From NCBI RefSeq assembly GCF_013373865.1, contig NC_050471.1, positions 13,210,983 to 13,274,982 on the forward strand: a stretch of DNA of 64,000 bases, given 5' to 3'. How positions within the stretch are numbered: position 1 is the stretch's first letter; every line of letters begins with the position of its first letter. The notes under the pieces are model-generated. The model worked only from the letters and a program-made list of their open reading frames with translations. It did no database searches and was not told the origin of the DNA. The position numbers and the translations under genes are program-made. Origin of the DNA: Monomorium pharaonis. Lineage: Eukaryota; Arthropoda; Insecta; Hymenoptera; Formicidae. This document shows positions 11,483-23,072 of this stretch, one piece after another.

Positions 11483-13250
11483 TTATATGTATTGCAATGG
11501 CATTGCAATTCTATTTACCTGATCGTCTTCCGCTTTTCTTTTTTGAAGTGTTTTAATAACTCTAACTAATTGAATTAAAGATTTTTCCTTCTTTGCGTTT
11601 TGTCTTTTATGTCGTTAATCACAAAATATGGTGGAACAGCTGTACAATTAATTTATTAATTATTAGATTATAAATTTAATATAAAAACGAAAAAGAAAAA
11701 AGAAAAAAAAATAAAACAAAAAAATTAAAAAGCAATAAATAAAGAAAAAATAAAAATGGTAGTAATAAACAAATAATTAAATAATAAGCTTACTTAAAAT
11801 ATATGTAATATATATTTTTACATACAAATAATATATTATGTATGAAAGTAAAATAAATAATAAAAGAATAAATAATTAAAATAATAGTAATAAAGAAATG
11901 AATAAAAATCTATTAAAAATTATTTTAAACTGTTATTATTTTGCTTGTTGTTGTTAATTGCTGAAAATTATTATTATTTTAAATTATATTATATTATATT
12001 ATTATTTATTATTATTATTATTATTTCTATATCTTTATAAAACTGTATTACCTGAATTTTGCATCGTTCCGACAATTTCAATTTTGTCTCCTTTGTTAAA
12101 GTTTAAAGCAGAATATTTTTCTGTGTCAAAATTGGTTATATGAACTTCTACTTTGTATGTTCCGTCAGTAATTGAACCGCAACCTATGTTTTTATTTAAT
12201 TTAGTATTAAAAACTGACGCAAAATTTGTTTTAATGTATGCTTCCAAAACTGTAAAAATATGAAAAATTATTATTATATAAGTTAGAAATATAATTATAA
12301 TTATTATTATATAAATTAGAAATATATAGTTATAAATGTGTTAAAACTTAAATTAATAATACACAAAACTTACTAATACATTGTGAGGTGTTTACAACCT
12401 CACTTAATGTAACATGTTTTGGAGCGATTTGCTCTAATTTACGATGATATTTCCTTAGATTAGTGATTACTGTATTTTTCCGGATTAACAGTTCGTAAGG
12501 AACATTTCCATTATTGTACATATTAATTTTTTGCATTCTTGTTTGTACTCCGTCTAAATGAACAACCTTTTCAAAAGTATTTTAATATTATAATACAATC
12601 ATTTAATAGAAAAAAGACAAAAACAAAATTATTCGAAAAAAGTAGAAAATTTGATTGAATTAGTTGTTCTACTCGATCCACATCATCATTCCAAGCTATA
12701 ATTTGGATTTTTCTCCCGGCACCATTATTAATAAAAAATTTGTATTGTTGGTTATTGTCAACAATACGTGGAGATTCAATACTGTCAACGTAACCGATTA
12801 CTTCTCTGTAAAAATTATAGAATATTATATAAATTATTATTATTATATTTATATTATTATCGTTATAATTATGTTATGTTTATTTTACTGTTATAATTAT
12901 GTTATGTTCATTTTACTGTTATATTTGTTATGTTTATTTTATTTTATTTTACAAACATGGGGATAACATAGGGAGTAAAAAATATATAAACAAAAATGGT
13001 AGAGAAATAATTATGATATAATGTCATGAAAATGTGATTTGTAAAGAATTAATTGTTTATACGTTATAATAAGTTACTTACATGGTTGAATCATATATTT
13101 CAATTTTATCTAAAACATCATTTGGTGTTAACTGATTTAATAAATCATCTTCATTAAGAATTTCATCAGCTATCGACTGATTTAATAAATTATTATTTAT
13201 ATTTTCTTTAAGTTCATAAATATTTACACATTTTTTGAAAATTTGTCTTT
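11483..13250 (-). pseudogene. OB-fold (replication protein A-like) gene, copy 2, multi-exon
   Basis: At least five minus-strand exons can be traced: about 13082-13240 (donor GTAAGT); about 12640-12805 (acceptor TTTTTACAG), with YKFFINNGAGRKIQIIAW; about 12374-12566 (donor GTAAGT), with VVHLDGVQTR and NGNVPYELLI; 12052-12249, with FNKGDKIEIVGTMQ; and 11483-11639. Splice phases agree across the junctions. Strand-rich segments around a basic, aromatic face are typical of single-stranded-DNA-binding OB folds as in the large RPA subunit; this is an inference. The break here is in the last exon, where small deletions shift the frame and the stop is lost, and near the first exon, where the likely ATG is out of frame. 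Copy 1 is intact in the last exon. The gene could be transposon-carried (some Helitrons carry RPA-like genes) or a duplicated host gene. Confidence 0.5.
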
Positions 13251-14295
13251 AAAATTCATTTTCTTTATATTTTTAAAATAATTTTTAACTAAAATTTATA
13301 AATTCTATATATCAATCTTATTGTATTATCAATTTAAAATTGTTATAAGTTATTTGATGTTATCTTTAATATGCATTGTATTGTGTTAAAGAAAAAAAAA
13401 TAAAAAATTTTAAAAAGTCCAAATTATTTTAAATTTTAATTAAAAATAAAGATCTTTATTAACGGGAGCACGAGAGAATGACAGAGCAAGACAGCGCGAG
13501 AAAGCGATTGAGCGGTAGAGTGAGAAAGAATACGAGAGTACAGAAACGCTTGAGAGCAAGACAGTGCGAGAGTGAGAGAGAAAGAAAGACCGATAGAGCG
13601 AGAGATAAAGAGCGGGAGAGAGCACGAAAGAGCTAGAGAAGAACGATAAAATAAAAAATAAAACGGCAATTAAAAAAGTGCAAGAAAGCAATTAGTAAGA
13701 GAGAAAGCAAATAATGAGATGCAAAAAGTTGTAACTTACTTTTTCTGATTTTTTTCCTTTCTCCTTCCTTTTTTAATTTCTCCCTTTCTTCTTTTTTTCT
13801 TTCTTTATAATCTTTCTTTTTTCTTTTCTCTTTTTCTTAATTTTCTTAATTTTTTAAAAGTTGTTTGTCGTAATGATAAATAAATGATCATTTAAATAAT
13901 TGAATTTATTTATACAACAAATGAAAACTGTCCGAACTCGTAGTTCGCGATTTAGGGCCAAGAGCGCTCATTGATGTGATAGTATAACTAGCTTGTAAGT
14001 CGATGCAATAGATGTCATTCTTATAGCGGGCTTGGCGAAGGGGAAGAGAGGAGGAAGAAAGTCAGTTGCTTGTAACCACTCGTGCGAGACGCTTGCACAA
14101 ATAAAATACAATATATTTTAGTAGTGTTCCTTATGCATAAGTGAGCGTTGTTTTTCAACCGTATCCCTAATCATTCAGAGACAGCACGATCCATTCGGAT
14201 CACTGAACGAAACAAAAACTGTTTATTTATGTTTAAAATATTAACTTCATATGGCAAAGAAATACACTTGAAGTTGAATATGCTTTACTAAAACC

Positions 14296-14456
14296 CATCG
14301 CACATGAAATTGCATAGGCTGCATATGCATAGCATAAGGCTGCTAAACCAATGAGCAGCCAACATAAAGTTATTATATTGATTTACATGAAATGCTTATT
14401 GGTCCAACGGTCTTATGCTATGCATATGCAGCGTATGCAATTTCATGTGCGATGAG
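14296..14456. mobile_element. Palindromic MITE, CATCGCACATGAAATTGCAT ends
   Basis: Both ends read CATCGCACATGAAATTGCAT with small differences and continue through GCATATGCATAGCATAAG. About 160 bp, forming a near-complete hairpin. Confidence 0.7.
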
Positions 14457-14469
14457 CTTACAATCCTTA

Positions 14470-14595
14470 GGGCCACTTCAACCAACTCCGATTTGCCAAC
14501 GTAACAAAATACAATTAATTTACCATTGTATTTTGTTACGTTGGCAACCCTTTAATTAACGATTAAAGTTTAATCGGAGGTGGTTGAAGTGGCCC
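14470..14595. mobile_element. PIF/Harbinger-type MITE with TTA duplication
   Basis: A 126-bp palindrome starting GGGCCACTTCAACCA and ending TGGTTGAAGTGGCCC, flanked on both sides by TTA (14467-14469 and 14596-14598). A 3-bp TTA target duplication is the hallmark of PIF/Harbinger transposition. Confidence 0.75.
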
Positions 14596-14831
14596 TTAAA
14601 AGTGCAAAATCACGCAGCGAAAAAATCGCCGCGATTGGAGATCACGTGGTCATTCATTGCTCGCTAGCGAGTATCGCTGTTCGCTGGATTTTTTTCAGCT
14701 TTTCGCAAATATTCGCTATGTGAGAAACGTACATATTGTAAAAAGATCAAGAAACATCAATTTTATTTAAAAAATGGAATCAACAGAGATAATTAAGGAA
14801 CAAAGATTTTATATATTCAATTTAAGTATTT

Positions 14832-14972
14832 CGCATTCCTTACGGAAAAAACACTCAAATATCGAGAGTTTACACTCAAAATTGTATAATATACAGCTAA
14901 ATTTAGGAATAAACTCCCAACATCGAGAATTAACACTTAATTTTAAGTGTTTTTTTCGTAAGGGATGTGTTC
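14832..14972. mobile_element. Palindromic MITE, CATTCCTTACGGAAAAAACA ends
   Basis: The left end CATTCCTTACGGAAAAAACA is mirrored by AGTGTTTTTTTCGTAAGGGATG on the right. The interior repeats CACTCAA/TTAAGTG-like words. The 69-codon frame across it is not a gene. Confidence 0.65.
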
Positions 14973-15054
14973 GCATTGCATAAAATTATAACCTATTAAT
15001 GTTATGCAAACGTATAAAACGCAAGCACGATCAACGAAAACATTTTCTTTGTTA

Positions 15055-15300
15055 TCAACAGCTACATTTATAGGTTCCCTAATGTGATGTTGCTTAAATA
15101 TGTCTGCTCCAACTAACATAAGTGTGTCAAATTTTCAAATTGAATAGCAAATCTGCGTGTGTAATTATAAAACCTCAAATCTTTTAAAACAAGTTTAGGT
15201 AGCACAGCATAAAAGAATCCATCCACTTTCCTTTCTTTAAAAATGGATGTTCCCAAATATTTCTTTTTTGCAGATGTAAAAGTATAACTGTAACTGCAGC
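15055..15300 (-). pseudogene. Harbinger/ALP1-like transposase N-terminal relic
   Basis: On the minus strand, broken frames give WEHPF with a basic stretch and then FYNYTRRFAIQFENL. This fits the layout of the N-terminal region of DDE_Tnp_4 (ALP1/HARBI-like) transposases (W.HP..K, then NYTRM..F..LL). Several stops and frame changes interrupt it and no catalytic domain follows. I rate this a probable ancient relic. Confidence 0.35.
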
Positions 15301-15809
15301 AGCTTTCCTTTTTCGTAAATTTATTTGGTAGTAATTATTTATTTGCATATAATTTAACTACTGCATTTGTTGATTATACCAAGTGATCCAGTTTATAACT
15401 GAATCGTCCTCCATTAAAAAAGATTTAAAAAGACTTTGTTATTAATTAATGATTTAATGTGTCACATGTTATAACTACACAGATGCGACACTCAGAAACT
15501 ATTTGCGGCGAATTATCCGCTACTTCGGGGCAAATTATTCGCTATTCGCTAAAAATTATTTGCAGCGAAAAATTCGCTATATGAAAAGGTACCTTAATAA
15601 AACTACATATGATTGGTTCTCTTGCTGCGTTTACTTCATAAGTTATTCTCATTGCAAAAAGCAAGGATCAACAAGACAAAAATCCAATCTTTCAGCTTTC
15701 TTGCGTAAATGTAAGACATTCGTTTTTTAGGTATAGTCATAATAAAATTAAGGATATATAAGAACGCTGTAATATTCTTCGTAATTTTACTTACAATTAG
15801 TGTAAAGTT

Positions 15810-15990
15810 AAAAAAGGAAATAAGGAAGGAAGAAAGGAAGGAGAGGAAGAGAAGAAGAAGAGAAAAGAAGAGAAGAGAAGAAAGAAAGAAAGGAAAGAAG
15901 GAAAGAAGAAAAGAAAGAAAGAAAGAAAGAAAATAAAGAAAAAAAGAAAGAAGAAAAGAAAGAAAGAACAAGGAAATTTTAAAAAAAGAG
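15810..15990. repeat. Purine-rich simple repeat (GGAA/GAAA)n
   Basis: Almost pure A and G for about 180 bp. The long Phe/Ser/Leu frame on the minus strand is a composition artefact. Confidence 0.85.
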
Positions 15991-16194
15991 GAAGAAAGAA
16001 AAGAATTCAGAGAAAGGTAAGTTACATCTTTTGCATTTCATTATGATTGCTTCTGCATTTTTGGTTGCAGTGTTCATTTGTTTAATTGTTATGTGGTATG
16101 TTCGGCATAGAGTTAAAGAGCTAGAGTTCTATATATAATAGTAGGTATCGATATATATCTATATATCTATAGATAAATCAGCTACGAAAATACA

Positions 16195-16420
16195 TCCTTC
16201 CCTTTCCCTCTCCCTACTACTTCCCTTTCCCTCTCCCTCTCCCTCCTCCCCTCTCTCTCTCTCTCTCGCTTTTGCTCTCTTGTGATCTCGCGTTCTCTCG
16301 CTTTCTCGCTTTATCGTTTTCTCACTTTCTCTCGCGCTGTTTCGCTTTTTCGCTCTCTCGTTCTCTCACTCTTTCTTGCTCTCGTGCTCTCGTGCTCTCT
16401 TATTTCCTCGAAAAGAAGCT
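16195..16420. repeat. Pyrimidine-rich simple repeat (CTCCCT, then CTCTCG-type)
   Basis: CTCCCT and CTCTCG-like words dominate. This is part of the right arm of the inverted repeat at 13.43-16.49 kb. Confidence 0.8.
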
Positions 16421-16490
16421 ACGAAAGAAAAGGAAACTTCGAGTAGCTGTGAAAATAATGATCTTTATTTTTAATTAGAATTAAAACAAT

Positions 16491-17494
16491 TTGGATTTTT
16501 ATTTTTGAATTTTAACGATTTATTTTTTAAAATTAAAGCTTTATCTTTATAAGCGCGTTTTGAATACAAGCCATAAATAAAAAAATGCTTAAATAATATT
16601 CAAATTTTATTAATTTAAAAGCGTTCTGAGTGCAATAATATTTAATACATGAGTCTACAAAACAAACAAAGTCTAAAATAAACAACGCAATAATTAATTT
16701 AACGCAAATCAAAATATAAATCTAAAACTCATTTGTATATTGATTAGCACTATGCATAAAGAATTCAGAAAAAGATAAGTTATCTCTTTCTATCTCTTTA
16801 TTATTTGCTTTCTCGCATTTTTTCGCTTGGTGTTTTATTTTTTCATTTTATAGCTCTCCTTCCCTGGCTTTCTCATGCACTCTCACGTTCTGTCGCTCTC
16901 TTATTTTGTCGTCAATACTTTCATAGATTTTTATTTTATTAGATTACACTATTTTGTTTATAATTTAGTGAATAAATTGTCTTTTGAGCCTTAGAAAATA
17001 TAAATTGGCGTAAGTACGAAACATGCATGTTGCTTTGCAGTAGTTCCAGTGTAAACGATGGAAATATAATCAACTAAAAACAAAAAAGCAAGAATCACAA
17101 AATAAATGCTGCAGTTGATTGAAAAAATTGTAAGTAACCTTAATAACTAAGATAGTAAAATACACATGCGCGCATATATTTATGTTTATATATGTATACG
17201 TATGTACAGGTGTATGTATGTAAGCACATATTATATAGAAAGTGTCTCCTATCAAGCCCAAGTAAAACGATTTTCATAATACAGTAAGATGATTAACTTG
17301 ACTGAGATTTCACGAAAATTTTCAGTTAACTTTATCGTGACAATCGTGGTTACTTAAGAGATAGATGCATATGTATGCATGTACGTATGTTTACTGCTGG
17401 TTAAAAGTTCTTGAATGATCCGTAATTAAACATTGCTATGCTAATTACAATTGTGCTAAAAAATATTAATAAATCATAAATCATACTATATATA
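16491..17494. other. Gene-free AT-rich spacer
   Basis: No domain or splice-flanked exon is recognised. About 16740-16900 repeats in diverged form the AGAATTCAG...GATAAGTTA...TCTC arrangement of the right arm at 16.0 kb, so part of it is another fragment of that repeat. Confidence 0.5.
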
Positions 17495-17819
17495 CACGGA
17501 AAAAAGTTTGGCACTACTGCTACATCATAGGTGGTAGTGCAGCGCCACCTCGCATTTAGGACTACAGAGTGCCAGTTTTGGGTAACTGGCAGCACTAAGC
17601 GCCGGGAGAACTGTTCTCCCCACCCTGATGGGGCAACCACTGCACTTTAAGGTTAGGAATGCTGCGGTGCGAGATTGGGACAGCAGGGCTCCCGATTGGG
17701 ACAGCAGGGCTCCCAAACTGAGAGAACTGCCGTGCCAAAGAGAAGTACAACAGCGCACTCTCATTTCGTACAGCTGTTACACTAGTTGGTGCTTCTGTAG
17801 TGTCAAACTTTTTTCCGTG
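17495..17819. mobile_element. Tc1/mariner-type MITE with TA duplication
   Basis: Inverted ends CACGGAAAAAAGTTTGGCAC and (reversed right end) CACGGAAAAAAGTTTGACAC enclose 325 bp. TA dinucleotides lie immediately outside at 17493-17494 and 17820-17821. Internally it has short duplicated blocks (GATTGGGACAGCAGGGCTCC twice). The overlapping frames are not genes. Confidence 0.7.
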
Positions 17820-18418
17820 TACGAGTAGGGTAAAGGGCATTATGGCCATAGTTTTTATTTGAGATCATAATTTTCAAACCGCTGATTTTTTTATTTCGTA
17901 ACTTTCTGAAATTCTAGTGTATTTAATAAGCTTTGATGACAAAATGTCTTGATCGATTAAAATCCATATTCGAAGAAAAAAAAAAAGAATCTGAAAACAT
18001 GCGTTTGGGCCATATTAAATGTGGGGTGGGTAATATGGCTAACTATAAGAAAAGTGTACAAAACAATAATATTTTGCAAAAGTGAAGTAATTTTAATCGT
18101 ACAGAGCATAAACATTGAAACATTTGAAACATACACATTTGAAAAATAAACATTTAATAAAAAAAACATTGAATCTCGGTCTTGCTTTCTTTCTCTCTCT
18201 CTCTTTTTCTCTCTCCTCTCCAGTCTCTTTACGTAACGCTGTCGTGCTCTCACAATCACTATTTTCTTGCTTCGCTGTTATTGTCACTCTCAGTACTGGC
18301 GTACTCTACACTCTGTTGTACTCGTTGACCATATTTGCCACCAAGCACACATTTAATAATATGCATTATAATTACAAAAATAATGGGCAAAGCACAATAA
18401 ATTTATTATAAAAATATA
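17820..18418. other. Gene-free spacer
   Basis: AT-rich with a short CTCTCT run near 18190. Frames on both strands are short and low in complexity. Nothing else is seen. Confidence 0.5.
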
Positions 18419-19953
18419 GTGTGACGTGACGTTTTTCGTCATTCACAAGGGCCGGATGGCCCGACCGGGAAAGGTCATTTGAGGCCGCTCATTTCCGACT
18501 AATATTTTTAGTATTAAGACACTTAGGTATCCGCCAAGCGGAAGTCGCGATCCGCGGGAGAAGTGGTGTGCCACGACTACCAATTGTAATTAATGGAGCA
18601 GCCGTCGAGGGAATGTTAATAAGAAGCACAGACGACCGAGCGGCGGGGCCCCGGACAGCCGGAGAACGAGTAAGGGCAAGCATTAGGGCGAGTACCTACA
18701 GTACCGAGGTACGTAGGAAAGTCGAGGGACAAACACTGCCGCTGTATCTTATTATAGAGGAAGGAGCAGCAGTCCGGTGCAGCCTGGGACGACGCCGGGG
18801 AAAGAGCATGCGCTCTTGCACCTGACGACCAGGGTGGAGGAAACCCCAGCCGGAGCGATCGCCACGGCCTCAAATAAGCCGGCCAAAGCCTGATCAACCC
18901 CAAGCCGGCCCAGCAGCCACCGATACGGCGAGAAAGGACATCAAGGCGTGCAATCCGCAGTTTTCAAATGGCGCGGCATCACGACCGGAGGCGCCCTCGG
19001 ACGCTGAGATCCTGCAGGACTGGCGAAGGGTCCCCCATCGACTAGCGATCGGTGTGCGCGAATCGAAGCGCGATCGATGCGCGGGCCGCTGCCGGCGTCC
19101 GCGGCGCCCCCGACCGCTCACGGTTCGTCACTGTTCGGTGAGATATTAACTAGAGCGGTTCCACGGCCATCAACGACGTCAACCTGCTTGTAAAGCCACC
19201 ACTTCGACCACGCGGTAAGGGCGGAGACGGCCGGCTTTTAGTGAAAGATAGTTACCCTACCGAGCGTTCGGTGGGCGAATTTATTATATCCGGGATACCG
19301 AGTGTCGAGTCATCGCGTAGTAGGGCCGTGTCGTTCTCCGCCTCGTATAGATTACTAATTGCGCCTATTGTCTCCTCCCTCGGGGAGTATGTCGAGCCGA
19401 CAGTCGATCTCTGTATTTGTGTAAGAATTAAAGTCTCGCGACGGGATGGTGCGTGGATTGATATCATCGGGATTCACTTACCACATACCGAGAGTGTGAG
19501 CCAAGTGCGCAGTACCGAGGCGAGCTTCCGTAGATGAGAATATCTATACGGAATGCTCACGTTACGTCGCGGCCTATCCCGTCCATCGTCTATTGTTAAT
19601 GTCGCGTGTCGTATTATTGGATGTAGAGTGTAGCCTATACAGTGTAATTTTCGAGCTATTGTAAATGTCGAGTTAAGTACGATACAGCCGTACCAGAGAG
19701 TCATGTCAAACGATTAAATTGTATTCGATAACAACGTTGTTGCCATCCTAATTTCAATACACGCTTATTATATTTATTAATTCGATCTAGTTATTCACGC
19801 GAGACCTCTCCTCTCCTATTCCGCGTACCGAGAAAGAACCTCGCCCCTCTGCCACTTCGTGTAGAGGCGGGCTAGCCGGCATTCGGCCGTCGTGCGAAGT
19901 ACCGAGCGTTTTGCGATTTTTGTGCGGCGCGGATTCCGCGCCTGGCGCCCAAC
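18419..19953 (+). mobile_element. LTR of about 1.5 kb followed by primer-binding site
   Basis: A GC-rich block starts near TGTGACGTGACG (18419) and ends just before TGGCGCCCAAC at 19943-19953, the same primer-binding sequence as at 1300. The six bases before it (CGCGCC; CGCGTC at the other site) are also similar. The frames inside (for example 18568-18825 and 19241-19537) have no family features and fit untranslated LTR sequence. After the primer site the DNA becomes AT-rich without gag or pol, so this is a 5' LTR with a lost body. Confidence 0.5.
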
Positions 19954-19979
19954 TTATAATAAAGGAAGTGACGAGCACG

Positions 19980-20619
19980 ACGAAGTTGCAGACGCGAAAA
20001 AAGTAATGTCGTAATAGCCAAGGTTCAGGTTTTCAAATGTGTAATGAGAAAAGCCAAAATTATTTTGTTTTAATTTGAAAATTTTACTTAATTGGAAGTG
20101 CGATGTCTGACTTTGACGTGTATATTTTGATGGAGAACAATGAAGTACCAAACCACAAATAACAACAAAATAGCGAGGTTCTTGTTACCAAACTTCAAGA
20201 ATAACTACAATAATTGGTTTTTATACATTATCAATGTTTATCAATGTTTAGAATGTTTAATACGAGCATTGTGGCCATATTATCCGCCTGGCCATAATAC
20301 CTGCTAATCCTATATACAGAGTGTTCCAAAAGAGGTAGATAATCTCTCTTATAACATGCAGATCAGGTAAAAATAAAAAAATGTGCTCGCTTTAAGAAAT
20401 AACCTCCTCCTTTCTATTATCTTAGCATATTATAGCAAGTACAACAGTCTTCGATTTGTCGAGTACGGAAATACATTAATGGAAAGTTAAAATTACAAAA
20501 ATAGGAGGTTGTGAAAGGTTTGTAATTTTTACTAAATCTGTTGTATTAAATAAAATAAATTTTAATCTACAGATTGAATTTAATGGTGTGCTTTTATACT
20601 TTTTTCCTTTTAAGTTAAT
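19980..20619. other. Gene-free spacer
   Basis: AT-rich. An ATACAGAGTGTTCCAAAA motif near 20318 resembles termini of insect transposons, but no partner end was found. Confidence 0.5.
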
Positions 20620-21980
20620 TGTTACGTCCGGCTAAATAATTTACGCCGTCCGTCACGAGTAAACGATACGTCGTGCCGCGAACCGCGTTGCCACGGTAAC
20701 CGAACGCTGACGAATTCACGCGCTCTCGATGCCGAGCCCGATGTATCACGCGCTGCGAGCATGCGGCTCGCTCTAGCGGCGCGCATGCGTCAATTAAAAA
20801 CACCATTCATTAATGAACCAAATTAGATATCGAAAAATTTCCAAAAGGAAAGTATTCCTCCCCTTAGCCGCGTCCCTCTGAGGCGCCACGGTTCTAGATT
20901 ATTGGTAATAATCGCGCAAACGGCGCGCTGGTGAATTCGCACTCGCGCGGAACCATTTGGACTAGGGCAGCAAGGGCCGAACACCCTTATTTAATTAATA
21001 AACGGGGTGTTATACCTTGCGGTACAACAAATGATTTTTGCCGTACCTTGCGGTGCGATAAAAGATCTTTTTGGGTTCGTTGCTGCCCAAGGAGTTGAAA
21101 CTAGCTAAAAAAGGCGGCTTTTGTTGGCCGCCGAGGTTGGCAGGATCCACAAATCACTGACTCACTGATTTTACGTTAATTTAATAAAAAGATTTATTCT
21201 GTTTGTGATATACAATAATGGCAGTCGGCGAAGGTGCCGCGTCGTTTTACACTGAATTGATTAGATACGGCGCGTGACTCGGAGATAGCGCGTCGTCTCT
21301 TAGCTCGCTCGAGATTTGCCACGACTAAGTCCCGAACTCTTTCGTATTTTACTCGTGCGGGCCGTACGTGTCGGCTTGATTGATTATCACTGATCCCGCG
21401 GGCCGCTGCTCGGCAGTAGCTTAAATAGTGTCGCGGATTTGATATAATAGTGGGGGCAACGGGCCCTTCGCATGACCATATATGGTCATTCCTGCGCGCA
21501 TCCGGCGCGCGGGAAATATTCGCGAGCTTAGCAACAATTGCCAAAACGCAAGTATGCATTTCCGGTGGCATGATTGTTACTAAGTTGGCTTCGCTAAATT
21601 CCTTAAGGTGGCTGGTGCGTTGACCAGTGCGATGACCGGCCGGCAACGCACGAGGCATATGTCACCTGACACCTTGTGATAGCAAGCCTTTCTCGGCGAG
21701 CTATATGATATCTTTTCTTACTTTAATTTTAATATTTTCTATTCTATATTTTATCATATTATTTTATTGGTTGCGAGTGCTTCACTCACAACAGGGGTAA
21801 ATTAATTCCGAACACAAGGAGGAGCACGCTGTACCTCCGTGGTACCGGAATCTCCTATCCTCAACTCCTTTATGAAAAACTCAATTGAGGAATGCGAGCG
21901 ATTAAAAGGAGTGGGCGATAGTTGCGCGCCCCGCGACTAAAAAATACGAATAAAAGGGCAAAATTTCATCTGGCGACCAC
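20620..21980 (+). mobile_element. LTR (TG...CA) followed by TGGCGACCAC primer-binding site
   Basis: This starts TGTTACGTCCGGC at 20620 and ends in CA at 21967-21968. Two bases later comes TGGCGACCAC (21971-21980), a Gypsy-type primer-binding sequence different from the TGGCGCCCAAC used by the two other LTRs. A dispersed TACCTTGCGGT motif occurs twice near 21020-21060. The minus-strand frame 21194-21658 has no retroelement domain. Downstream, 21981-22830 is probably a remnant of the internal 5' region without recognisable gag. Confidence 0.6.
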
Positions 21981-22840
21981 AAAATAAAAAACAATAATTA
22001 ATTAGTTATTGAATTAAATGATAGGAGTTAGATGATTTATTGCTCCTCTTTCCGCGCTCTTTACCCCCGAACGCCCTAACTTACGGATATATAAGCCGCG
22101 ATTTTTGGGCGAAATTCGAGATTTTGCTTCCTTCTCTCGCGCCGAAAGGCTGTAAGAGTCACTCATCTAAATTTGAACTTAAAATATTTCTCTTATTTCA
22201 CGAGTCGAAACTTAGAATCATTTCGATAAAACACAAAATTTGAACTTAGAATAATTTCGCGAATCGGAACTTAGAATAATTTCGATTGATTCAGGTTGAA
22301 GTTAGAATATTTACGCGATCTTACTCTAGAGAGAGACTCAAGGTGGCAATTTCTTCCTTTATTTATTAATTAGTTCTGCTTTATAATTACAGAACGAAAG
22401 TGCGATCATAGCGAGCGTAGTGCGTGCGAAATCGACAAGCGTGAACTTACCAAATTGTGAAGGTGCGAGTTCTCTTTTTTTACGTGAAATTTCTTTTTTT
22501 TTCTTCTTTCCCTCTTTTTCTCCGCGTCGCGGAAGTGCGTGTGTGGAATAATCGGTAGTGCTTCGATCCCCCTTTTTTTTTATTTTCCTTCCAGACATCG
22601 CAAGTGGTGAAACATAGTGCACTGCTGCGATCCGCGAGGAGCACGGCGGTCCCCGTCTCCCGCTGAGTGAGCGCATTTCAGCGTTCTCTCGCGGACTCTC
22701 GGAGGATTGCGCTTTCGATTTTTCTCTCTTTCTTTGTCGTTACCCATCCTGTAGGAGACGGCTAAGCCAACGGTGCGGGAAAGTGCGCGCTGCGAAGCGT
22801 CCTTCCCCGTCAATCGCCCCTACGAAGTCTTAAGGCTCGT
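21981..22840. other. Probable internal leader remnant of the LTR element
   Basis: This follows the primer-binding site directly. It repeats GAACTTAGAATAATTTCG-like words two to three times near 22180-22290 and contains no recognisable gag. It stops where the Harbinger terminus begins (about 22841). Confidence 0.4.
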
Positions 22841-23072
22841 CTACACGACAAATCGTAAAGGCAAGGCGCAAAAGCGCAGGCGCAAGCTCAAGCGCAGGCG
22901 TAGAAATCTGCGCCGTGTTTGTTTACACGGAAATACGCGACGCATGCATAAGCAAGCGCGAAGACGCGAAACATTTAAATTTATTAATTAGAGTAAGTTT
23001 ATTAGTATTTATTATTTATTTATTATTAGTATTTTTATTTATTATTAATTTTTTACAAATTTAGTAGCTAAT
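22841..23072 (+). mobile_element. 5' terminal region of the Harbinger element
   Basis: GGCTCGTCTACACGACAAAT follows a TTAA and is succeeded by GCGCAAGCGCAGG-type short repeats, a common subterminal pattern in PIF/Harbinger elements. The matching 3' inverted repeat was not found before the LTR-like sequence at 24749, so the right end is lost or lies beyond that insertion. Confidence 0.5.

Larger units (their letters stand above)
13430..16490. mobile_element. Large interrupted inverted repeat with GAGA/TCTC arms
   Basis: The left arm (about 13430-13760) starts in TTTTAATTAAAAATAAAGATC, continues as a GAGAGCAAGACAG-like purine run and ends with ATGCAAAAAGTTGTAACTTAC. The right arm (about 16015-16490) shows the reverse: GTAAGTTACATCTTTTGCAT, a TCTCGCTTTCTC run, then GATCTTTATTTTTAATTAGA. 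The 2.2-kb middle carries several MITEs and a transposase relic. Frames in the arms are low-complexity artefacts. Confidence 0.4.

Noticed and set aside
14774..14983. 69-codon frame
   Set aside because: Lies across a palindromic MITE; the frame mirrors the hairpin.
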